From: VAZQ01 sp035293945
GTDB lineage: Bacteria > Pseudomonadota > Alphaproteobacteria > Rhizobiales > Xanthobacteraceae
Direction of reading: 5' to 3'
DNA length: 64,000 nucleotides
Assembly: GCA_035293945.1 (NCBI GenBank)
Contig: DATGLV010000011.1
Coordinates: 496,001-560,000, forward strand
Below are positions 57,570-64,000 of the stretch, piece after piece (positions within the stretch are counted from its first letter, which is position 1; every line of letters begins with the position of its first letter). The notes under the pieces were generated by a model that did not search any database, was not told the DNA's origin, and saw only the letters and a program-made list of their open reading frames with translations. The position numbers and the translations under genes were made by a program.

Positions 57570-58607
57570 TTACTCGCCCGCCGGATCGTCGGCGGAGACA
57601 GCGCCCTTGAGGAAGATGCCGAGCGGGATCAGAGCTGCCTTCGCCTGCGCGATCGAGATGCTCGGATCGAGCGTGATCGCATTGACGTTGAACTCGCCCA
57701 TCAGATAGATGCCGCAGACGCAATCGCCGGCCGCTGCCGGCGCATAGTCGGCGAGGATCGCCACCGGGTTTGCACTGCCGTCGACCGCGGTCGCGACCGC
57801 CTGCTTGTACGAGAGGCTTCCGGTCGCCGGCGTGATCACGAAGGTGTCACCCGCCGCACAAGCCGTGCCGCCCGCCGTGATCGTGAAGTTGATCTGCGGG
57901 GACGCGAATGCGGCGCCGAAGGTTGCTACGCCGAGCTCAGCTCCATTCGGCGCATAGACCTGCGCATGGGTCGCATCCGTGCAGACCGCCGTGTAATTTC
58001 CGGCCCTGACGGCAACGCCATTGCTGATCGAGCCGACGGTCGCGTTGCCGGTGTTCGCGGTGCCGCCGGTCAGGGTCGCGCCCGACAGCGTGACCGCACC
58101 AGCGTCGGACGTAGCGAGCGTCAGTGCATTTCCCGCCGTGCCGATTTGCACCGCAGTCAGCGTGATGACGGCACCGGCGAGCGCATAAGTGAACTTGCTC
58201 AGATTGACGTCCGTCGAGCCAACCAGGAACGCCATGAGGTTCTGCGCAGTCGCCGCGGCGCTCGCCCCGATATAGACGTTGTTTCCGGCCGGAGGCCGAT
58301 CCTCCCAGGCACCAGGCTGCGCGATAAAGGTCACAACCGTGCCGCCGATCGTCACGGTATCGCCGGCGTTCGGCACCGCCGCGACCGTGATGGTGCCAGT
58401 CGCATAGGTCTTGCCGGTCGTCGCGGTCGCGGCGCCGTCAAGCACCTGTCCGAGCACGGTGCCGCGCTGCAGGTTGACGCCACCGGTGATGGTTGCATTG
58501 TCGCTCACAAGCTTGAGGTTCCCGGCAATGAGCTGATCCGGGATGAACGTCTCGGCGACCGCGCTGGGCACCTGCGGATTGTCGCCAATAAGGCTGGGAT
58601 TGAGCAT
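57570..58607 (-). CDS. head decoration protein, gpD-like with large insert
   Basis: The 345-residue protein begins like lambda gpD (DQLIAGNLKLVSDNATITGG, QRGTVLGQV) and ends like it (DCVCGIYLMGEFNVNAITLD, AKAALIPLGIFLK). Lambda gpD is only ~110 residues; here ~230 residues of Thr/Ala/Gly-rich beta units (TITVAAVPNAGDTVTIGGTV, FTITAGGTACAAGDTFVITP) are inserted between. The insert probably projects from the capsid surface. A GGAGC site precedes ATG 58607. Confidence 0.75.
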   Translation of the reverse strand: MLNPSLIGDNPQVPSAVAETFIPDQLIAGNLKLVSDNATITGGVNLQRGTVLGQVLDGAATATTGKTYATGTITVAAVPNAGDTVTIGGTVVTFIAQPGAWEDRPPAGNNVYIGASAAATAQNLMAFLVGSTDVNLSKFTYALAGAVITLTAVQIGTAGNALTLATSDAGAVTLSGATLTGGTANTGNATVGSISNGVAVRAGNYTAVCTDATHAQVYAPNGAELGVATFGAAFASPQINFTITAGGTACAAGDTFVITPATGSLSYKQAVATAVDGSANPVAILADYAPAAAGDCVCGIYLMGEFNVNAITLDPSISIAQAKAALIPLGIFLKGAVSADDPAGE

Positions 58608-58693
58608 TGAGGTGCTCCTTTCGAGGTTGCACGGGATTGGCCGGCGGCTCGTCAAGCCGCCGGAGATTGAAACAAACTAAGCGTGGGTCAGGA

Positions 58694-59368
58694 TCAGGCT
58701 TCGCCGCGAGCCTTCTTTCCGGCCGCCGCCACCGCAGCCGCGAAGGCCTCCGGAGAATCCGCAGATGGTGCTGAGCCACCATTAGAGCCGACATTCGGCG
58801 GCGCTTCGCGGGACATGCGATCACGGAGAGGATCAGCGGGACGCGCTGCAGCGGGCGCCGCAATGCTGAGAGCGGCGATCGCCTGCGATCGCGGCATGCG
58901 GGTCGTGAGCGCAAGGCGCATGGCGGCGTCCGGGTTGGCTTTGCCGGCAGATGAATAGACGATTGCCGAGATACGCCGACGCTCCCGGGCACGGATTGCG
59001 CGGATCTGAGCACGCGCCTCGGGTTCCTCTTCGTCATCACGCTCGTCTTCGTCGTCGCCGTCGCCATCCTCCTCGTCGGCCTTTTTGGCTTTCTTGGCCT
59101 TTTTGGCCTTTTTGCCCTTCTCTTCGCCGTCGTCTTTCTCCTCCTCCTCCTCGCACTCCTCGCTGGCCCGCTCGGAATCATCCTCCTCTTCGGCGCGCTT
59201 GGACTTTTTGCCGTCCTTTTTGTCGCCCCCCTCCTCTTCCTCCTTGTCTTCCGCGCGCTTGGACTCCTTTTTGTCCTTCTCGTCCTTATCGTCTTCGGCG
59301 CGAGCGGCTGTCGGCCGGGCCAAAGCGGGCTTGGAAGTGCTGGCGGCGAGCTGCGAGAAAACGCGCAT
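58694..59368 (-). CDS. highly charged scaffold-like protein
   Basis: The 224-residue protein has a region (~25-118) of almost only Asp, Glu and Lys, including a KKAKKAKKAKKA run. The C-terminal region IRARERRRISAIVYSSAG, MRLALTTRMPRSQAIAALSI resembles the end of phage proteases/scaffolds. Located between the S49 protease and the decoration/capsid genes, it takes the place of lambda's Nu3 scaffold. ATG 59368 opens the protein well. Function as scaffold is inferred. Confidence 0.55.
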   Translation of the reverse strand: MRVFSQLAASTSKPALARPTAARAEDDKDEKDKKESKRAEDKEEEEGGDKKDGKKSKRAEEEDDSERASEECEEEEEKDDGEEKGKKAKKAKKAKKADEEDGDGDDEDERDDEEEPEARAQIRAIRARERRRISAIVYSSAGKANPDAAMRLALTTRMPRSQAIAALSIAAPAAARPADPLRDRMSREAPPNVGSNGGSAPSADSPEAFAAAVAAAGKKARGEA

Positions 59369-59394
59369 GGATCGGATCTCCGTCGTGTTTGAAA

Positions 59395-60258
59395 TCAGCT
59401 GATGGACTTGAGGAGGCTCGAGAACGCCTCGTCTGGAGGCAGGACCTCGTCCGCGAGGCCCTGGGTGACACCGGCAGACCCGAGGAAACATCCAGCTTCC
59501 GTCGATCTCACTTTGCCGGCGCCGAGCTCACGATTACGCGCGACCAAATCAACAAACATCTCGCCCATGGCGTCGATGTCGGCCTGGAAGCGGGCACGCG
59601 CAGCATCCGACAGCGGCGTGGTCGGATAGCTGTCAGACTTGCGCTCGCCATATTGAATGGTGGTGACCTTGATGCCGAACCTCTCAAGCGCCGCGGTGAT
59701 ATCGACATGCAGCGCGATCACGCCGATCGAGCCGGACCCGCCAGTGCGCGGCACCGTGATGTGATCCGCAGCGCTCGCGAGCGCATAGGCCGCCGAATAG
59801 GCGTATTCGTCGAGGATCGCCCAGATCGGCTTCCGACCGCGCATCGCATAGATTTGATCGGCGAGGTCGAAACATCCAGCCACCTCGCCGCCGGGCGAAT
59901 TGATGTGCATCGCGATCGCGCGTACTTCGGCATCATCGAGCGCCGCAGTCATCTGGTCGCTGATGTCGGAGTAGACGGTCTCCGCATCCCAAGCCCACCA
60001 GCAGCGCTCGTGCACCAATACGCCGCGCACTGGAATGATCGCGACCCCGTCAACAAGATCGTAGGGGCGAAGCCGCTCGCTGCGCAGATCAGCTGCGCGG
60101 CCCAGATCGGCGGATGCGGGTATCTCCGCAACAGGCATGACGACAGGGGCTTGGAGCATCTCCAGCAGCACCGCAGCGTGACCAGGCCAAAGCGCGAGCG
60201 GCGCATTGAGGAAGCGCCGCAGGCGTCCCGGATTAAGCTCGGGAGCGAGATGATTCAT
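59395..60258 (-). CDS. S49 family prohead protease
   Basis: The 287-residue protein has the SppA/C-type fold: DGVAIIPVRGVLVHE (from ~70), AIAMHINSPGGEVAGCFDLA (116-135), and the nucleophile Ser155 in EYAYSAAYALASAAD, then TGGSGSIGVIALHVD. This is the lambda gpC-like head maturation protease. It overlaps the portal gene by 4 bases (60255-60258), as in lambda-type modules. It lacks an own C-terminal scaffold part; the next gene may provide it. Confidence 0.85.
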   Translation of the reverse strand: MNHLAPELNPGRLRRFLNAPLALWPGHAAVLLEMLQAPVVMPVAEIPASADLGRAADLRSERLRPYDLVDGVAIIPVRGVLVHERCWWAWDAETVYSDISDQMTAALDDAEVRAIAMHINSPGGEVAGCFDLADQIYAMRGRKPIWAILDEYAYSAAYALASAADHITVPRTGGSGSIGVIALHVDITAALERFGIKVTTIQYGERKSDSYPTTPLSDAARARFQADIDAMGEMFVDLVARNRELGAGKVRSTEAGCFLGSAGVTQGLADEVLPPDEAFSSLLKSIS

Positions 60259-61904
60259 TGTGCCTCCGGTTGCCGCGCGCTTCGCTGCGCGAGCACCGCA
60301 CCCGCCCATTCGGGCCGCGGAATACCGTATTTGTCGAACAGAGAGAGCTCGTAGCGGCGCTGCTCAAGCACCTCCTCGAATTCGAGGCCCTGTTCCGCGC
60401 ATTCGTCCTCGAGCGTCGAGAGGGCGCCATCCATACGCATGATGGCGGCACCAGCTTCATCGACCGGGGAAATCCACCCCCTGCCCGGGCCCATCCAGCG
60501 GCAGCGCGAATAGGCGCCGCGAGCCGAGGGAAAGTCGGGCGCGCCGGCAGGCAACGGCAGATCGTCGACCTCGTGCGCCTCTTCGAGCCAGGCGGCACGG
60601 ATCGGCGCGGCAAAGCCCTCGGCGAATTCATGCCGTCGGCGCGCCAATGTCTTCCATGCCTCGAGCAGCGCGCCGCGCGCGGATGAATAGTTCACATCCG
60701 ACCAGTTGTTGCTGATCTGCTGCGCCGAGAGCCCGGCGCCGGCCGCAACGTTGCGCAGCACCGCGCCTTCAAATTCCTTGAAGTTGCTGCTCGGACGGGT
60801 CGGTGCAACCGTGTTGATCTTCTCGCCCGGGAAGAGCATCGGGATCCTGGCGTTGCCGATCATCATCCCGCGGCCGTCGTGGAACTCCTTGCGCAGGCCC
60901 TGATAGCGAGGAATCTTCTCGCCGTCCTCGAGCGCCTCCATCATCATTTCATGATCGAAGGGTGACTCAACGTAGGCCGCGAAGACCGAATTCAAGATCG
61001 CTGCGTCGACCTCGAGCGTGTCGTACTTGATCAGCATCTTGAGACGCTGAATGACCGGCGTCAGGATCCCGGCGCCGCCGCGATGCTGCGCAGCCCGGTC
61101 GGCCTCATAGTCGTGAACGACAATCGGGCGGCCCCAAGAGGTTTCGCGCAGCACGCGTTCCCAGGTGACGGATTCCGCGGCAGTGAACCAGTCGCCCGCA
61201 TGCGCCTTACGGATATGATAGGCGACCGCTGCGCCGTAGCGATCGATCTCGACGCCGCCGCGCATGGTCATCTGATCGAAGCGCAGCTGCGGATTGGAGA
61301 GCCGATCCGGATCGACGATCTGCACCGCCGTGCAATAGCGCGCGGCACCCCGCCCAACGCGCTCCGGAATCCACTGCATCACTGCGAGCGCATCGCCGTC
61401 GATCAGCTTATGGCGGAAGCCGATGCGCATCATCTGGCCGAAGGTCCAGTTGCGCGCGGCATCGCAATAGCGACCAAGATCCGTCACCGCCCAGGCACGC
61501 CAATGCGCGTCGACGGCCGCGGCGTATTCCTTGGCCCACACATGATCGAACGCGGCGCCGGAGACGCTGGCGAGGAACCGATAATCCGGCTTCGGCACCG
61601 GGCGAAGGTTCGCGCCGACCGCGTTATCGAGCACACGCGTGACCGCGCCAGATGCCCATCCGTCATTGCGGACCAGGTCGCGAACGCGGCTAACGATCCG
61701 GTCGCGATAGATGTTGAGCTCGCCGTCAGGGCTCCAGAGATAGGGCTGCCACGCGGCGAGATGCTGGCCGTAGATGTCGGCCGCGTCATAGGGCGGTCCG
61801 CCGAAGCGGCCGTTGCCGCCGTTGAGCGCGCGCGCGCGACGGCTCGGCGGCACAGGTTCGCCGCCGGGACCATAGATCACCACTTCGCGTTTTTCTGACT
61901 GCAT
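60255..61904 (-). CDS. portal protein, lambda gpB-like
   Basis: The ~549-residue protein has the lambda portal layout: DAADIYGQHLAAWQPYLWSP, RDRIVSRVRDLVRNDGWASG then AVTRVLDNAVGANLRP, VVHDYEADRAAQHRGG, and LSAQQISNNWSDVNYSSARG. It forms the head's DNA gate. ATG 61904 is chosen; the open frame goes to 61928 but those codons lie in the 16-bp palindrome. The start lies 8 bases from that palindrome, so its ribosome-binding region overlaps it. Confidence 0.88.
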   Translation of the reverse strand: MQSEKREVVIYGPGGEPVPPSRRARALNGGNGRFGGPPYDAADIYGQHLAAWQPYLWSPDGELNIYRDRIVSRVRDLVRNDGWASGAVTRVLDNAVGANLRPVPKPDYRFLASVSGAAFDHVWAKEYAAAVDAHWRAWAVTDLGRYCDAARNWTFGQMMRIGFRHKLIDGDALAVMQWIPERVGRGAARYCTAVQIVDPDRLSNPQLRFDQMTMRGGVEIDRYGAAVAYHIRKAHAGDWFTAAESVTWERVLRETSWGRPIVVHDYEADRAAQHRGGAGILTPVIQRLKMLIKYDTLEVDAAILNSVFAAYVESPFDHEMMMEALEDGEKIPRYQGLRKEFHDGRGMMIGNARIPMLFPGEKINTVAPTRPSSNFKEFEGAVLRNVAAGAGLSAQQISNNWSDVNYSSARGALLEAWKTLARRRHEFAEGFAAPIRAAWLEEAHEVDDLPLPAGAPDFPSARGAYSRCRWMGPGRGWISPVDEAGAAIMRMDGALSTLEDECAEQGLEFEEVLEQRRYELSLFDKYGIPRPEWAGAVLAQRSARQPEAQ

Positions 61905-61911
61905 GTGCGGG

Positions 61912-61927
61912 TGCGCCAATTGGCGCA
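61912..61927. repeat. 16-bp palindrome TGCGCCAATTGGCGCA, copy 4
   Basis: It begins 5 bases after the 51-aa gene stop and ends 7 bases before the portal ATG on the minus strand. It therefore covers the expected ribosome-binding region of the portal gene. Confidence 0.85.
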
Positions 61928-61932
61928 AGCTC

Positions 61933-62088
61933 TCAACGTCTCGGTTCTACGCGCGGGAGATCGCGCCGGTATCGGGCATTCCAGTTGGCGACCGCTTCAT
62001 CGAAGCGGCGCCAGGCATCGCCCGGGATTTGCTGATAGCTGTCGTGCTCGGCTATCAGCTTCTGCAGATCGGGATAGCCGGAGATCAT
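61933..62088 (-). CDS. 51-aa head-region protein, function unknown
   Basis: The product (MISGYPDLQKLIAEHDSYQQ then IPGDAWRRFDEAVANWN) overlaps the gpW stop by 4 bases (ATGA), which strongly suggests real coupled translation. It looks helical and charged. I recognise no family. Its spot between gpW and portal is where small lambda-type head genes lie. Confidence 0.55.
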   Translation of the reverse strand: MISGYPDLQKLIAEHDSYQQIPGDAWRRFDEAVANWNARYRRDLPRVEPRR

Positions 62089-62336
62089 CGATAGTAGGGC
62101 CGGATGGCGCGCCGACCACGATTGATTCCGAGCTGCCGCTGCAGCAAGCCGATCCACTGCACCAATCCGGCCTTTTCGGCCGGCGTGTAGGTGACGCTCT
62201 TGCCTTCGTAGGACACTGTCACCGGTTTGCCGCCGGTGACGAGCTGCTGATACGCCATCTGCGCCTCGCTCAGCCATTGCTGCAGCGTCGCGATGGCGAC
62301 GCCGGAGAGGATCGTTCTGTTCGGGTCGAAGGTCAT
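62085..62336 (-). CDS. gpW-like head-tail joining protein
   Basis: The 83-residue protein (TLQQWLSEAQMAYQQLVTGG then KPVTVSYEGKSVTYTPAEKA) matches lambda gpW, including the GxxxVxVxYxGxSVTYT strand pattern and final LLQRQLG helix. gpW completes the head before tail joining. It overlaps the terminase stop by 4 bases, as in lambda-like modules. Confidence 0.88.
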   Translation of the reverse strand: MTFDPNRTILSGVAIATLQQWLSEAQMAYQQLVTGGKPVTVSYEGKSVTYTPAEKAGLVQWIGLLQRQLGINRGRRAIRPYYR

Positions 62337-64000
62337 GCGAGCAGACTTGCGATCGATTTGCGTGTCGGCGGCTTAGGTGGCGGAGCCTTGGGCGCCACGG
62401 AAGGCGCGGCGATCAGATCCTCGAGATCGAGCTGTCCAGTTTGCAGCGGGGTCTCACGCTCGGCCTCGAGCTTGCCCCAGCCGACGTCGGATAACCCGTA
62501 AACGCCAAACTTGAGCGCGGCGCCGGTTGCCTGGATCAGCGTATCGAGCGCCTCGTTGTCCTGCCGATCGTCCTTCACCCAGCGATAGACTGTGAAGCCA
62601 CGGTCGCCTTTGCGCTTGATGGGCACGCGCCGTTCGGCCGTGAGCTCCTGGAAGTATTCATCGTCGAGACCGGAGGGAAACGCGACAAAGCCATTCGCAA
62701 GCGGGTCGTCCTTGGCGAGATCCCGGTAGAGCGCCATCTTCAGGACTGACACGCCCAAATGATAGAACCGGCTGGAATAGCGCAGAACCTTGCCGGTCTT
62801 TTCGTTACGCTCCCGCTTCACCCGAGCGATGCGCGGCGCGCCATCATCGCCGCGGCCGCGCACCATAATCAGCTTCGAGGATGGATGCTTGCGGGCGAAG
62901 CTCCAAACATCCTCCGTCCAGGCGTTACCGTCGATCGCGGCGAGGTCGATGCCGAGGTTGCGGCCGGCGGAGTTGCGCCACTGCTTGCCGAGCAGAGCGC
63001 CGAGATTGGCCTGGCAGTCGGGATCAGAGATGTGGCGATCAATGATCCCATAGTCGACCACGTAGCGGCGATAATCGCGACCGAAGCCGACCAGCTGCCA
63101 CTCCACGCGATTGACCTGGCAGTCGATGCCGAGCATCAACAACAATGCGCCGGCCGGAACATTACCGCGAACGTAGTGAGATTCAGCTGCCCGATCGCGC
63201 AGCTCTTCCCAAGGCCGCGCCTCGCCTTGTGCCCGATAGGCCTTGCCGACCGTATCGTTGAGGAACGTCTTTTCGGCGGCCGGGTCGCCGCGCGCGCGCA
63301 ACCATTCGGCCGCGATGCGCGAGAACGATTGCAGATAGGAATACGCGGACCAAATCCAAAACGAGCGATGCTCGCGCCGCGCATTCGGGTTTTTCGCTCG
63401 CCACTCGAAGCCGGCGAGCATCTGCGGCCGATGATGCTCCTCGATCGTCGCGCCGCACGCCACGCAGGTGAAATGCGCGTCCTCCGGCTTCGCCGGATCG
63501 AGACTGGCGAGCATGTTGTCCCATTCCAGCACCTGCATCTCGCCGCAGTGCGGGCATGGGACGTAAGGCATCTCCTGGCTGCCGGCCTCGAAGTTCCGCG
63601 TGATGCGGCAGCCCGGCATGACGAGCGGCGTCGAGATTTTCGCGATCTTGGCGAATTCGATCGCGCGCGAGCGGTTGTCGGCCTGCACCTCCGGATCGCC
63701 GGCCGCGTTCATCTCCCATTTCGCCAGGTCATCCTGCACCTGGCACTGGATCGTGACCTGCGAGAGCGAGGCCGGCGAGTTGGCGCCGCTGATCAGCAGC
63801 GTCGCCAGACCATCGCGCCGTTCCTTGTACATCACGCTGTCGGCGACATCGCGGCTCTTCTGCGGGAAGAGCTCCCGCACCACCGCGGTCGACCGCATCA
63901 GCGGAGCGAGCTTCATCTTCGACCAGCGCCGCGCGTTATCCTCGGTCGGATGCGCGTAGAGGAAATTCCCCTTCGCCATCGTGATCGACCCGCACGTGAA
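62333..64000 (-). CDS. terminase large subunit, GpA family (5' end outside window)
   Basis: At least 555 residues are in view and the frame stays open to the window edge, so ATG 63979 is not the true start. Visible are FLYAHPTEDNARRWSKMKLA, SQVTIQCQ, a zinc ribbon (VPCPHCGEM and FTCVACGATIEEHHR), HRSFWIWSAYSYLQSF, and the nuclease part with LLMLGIDCQVNRVEWQLVGF then GRDYRRYVVDYG. The Walker A should lie just beyond the edge. It cuts and packages DNA with a small subunit not in view. Confidence 0.88.
   Translation of the reverse strand, partial: FTCGSITMAKGNFLYAHPTEDNARRWSKMKLAPLMRSTAVVRELFPQKSRDVADSVMYKERRDGLATLLISGANSPASLSQVTIQCQVQDDLAKWEMNAAGDPEVQADNRSRAIEFAKIAKISTPLVMPGCRITRNFEAGSQEMPYVPCPHCGEMQVLEWDNMLASLDPAKPEDAHFTCVACGATIEEHHRPQMLAGFEWRAKNPNARREHRSFWIWSAYSYLQSFSRIAAEWLRARGDPAAEKTFLNDTVGKAYRAQGEARPWEELRDRAAESHYVRGNVPAGALLLMLGIDCQVNRVEWQLVGFGRDYRRYVVDYGIIDRHISDPDCQANLGALLGKQWRNSAGRNLGIDLAAIDGNAWTEDVWSFARKHPSSKLIMVRGRGDDGAPRIARVKRERNEKTGKVLRYSSRFYHLGVSVLKMALYRDLAKDDPLANGFVAFPSGLDDEYFQELTAERRVPIKRKGDRGFTVYRWVKDDRQDNEALDTLIQATGAALKFGVYGLSDVGWGKLEAERETPLQTGQLDLEDLIAAPSVAPKAPPPKPPTRKSIASLLA

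Noticed and set aside
30036..61927. CRISPR array as explanation for the repeated 16-mers
   Set aside because: The four copies are 8-16 kb apart, palindromic and placed at gene ends; there are no spacers and no cas genes.
26538..64000. Headless tailocin or extracellular injection system
   Set aside because: Terminase, portal, protease, scaffold-like, decoration and capsid genes are all present and apparently intact, so a complete phage is the simpler reading.
1..64000. Insertion sequences, rRNA operons, integrase
   Set aside because: I saw no transposase or integrase motif and no rRNA sequence in either strand of the window.

Overview
The window is GC-rich alphaproteobacterial DNA, most like the Hyphomicrobiales (Bradyrhizobium/Xanthobacteraceae-type). 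The clues are a DUF2336 protein, a bacterial transglutaminase-like cysteine peptidase, a CheY/Hpt pair, a MaoC plus CoA-ester-lyase pair, and rhizobial-style intergenic palindromes. It has two parts: ordinary chromosome from 1 to about 22.6 kb, and a large prophage from roughly 24-26.5 kb to the right edge, where the terminase gene is cut off.

Chromosomal part (1-22.6 kb). It starts with the 3' end of NAD kinase. Then come a secreted metallo-beta-lactamase-fold protein, an amidohydrolase, an ATP-grasp enzyme, the CheY/Hpt pair, a DUF2336 protein, a lytic transglycosylase, MaoC hydratase plus CitE-like lyase, a secreted repeat protein, hisI, folE, a NifU-like scaffold, yidD, thrS, two secreted proteins of unknown role, a nitroreductase, a flavin reductase, a CBS protein, a rhomboid protease, a PAS_5 protein, a tandem PilZ protein and a BTLCP peptidase. 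Many gaps carry palindromic intergenic repeats.

Transition (22.6-26.5 kb). Strong hairpins lie just past the BTLCP gene. They are followed by a small Cys-rich protein, an adenylation-only DNA ligase, a C39-like peptidase, a DUF6527-type protein and a HigB/HigA toxin-antitoxin pair. No integrase or clear attachment site is visible, so the left prophage border is not resolved.

Prophage (about 26.5-64 kb). It is transcribed almost wholly on the minus strand, right to left. The head module is lambda-like: GpA-type terminase, gpW, portal, S49 protease, a charged scaffold-like protein, a gpD-like decoration protein and a gpE-like capsid. The tail module is Mu-like and contractile: gp37, DUF2635/gp38, sheath, tube, a tail chaperone pair with a probable -1 frameshift, tape measure with lysozyme domain, gpN, gpP/gp44, gp45, gp46, gp47 and gp48/YmfQ. 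Then come fibre-like proteins, a ParA-like ATPase, an endolysin with a peptidoglycan-binding domain, HNH, YiiX-like, holin-like, HTH and porin-like genes, small membrane proteins and a TIGR02594-type hydrolase.

Most unusual: the tail operon contains six genes whose products start with Sec-type signal sequences. One is a 1360-residue propeller-like protein, and two others share a ~150-residue module. Three plus-strand cargo genes sit between consecutive baseplate genes: an FkbM methyltransferase, a 260-aa unknown and a 53-aa unknown. A perfect 16-bp palindrome occurs four times, each time 3-7 bp past a stop codon in the phage region. Together these suggest a heavily cargo-laden prophage that exports virion-associated or surface proteins; this is inference from sequence only.
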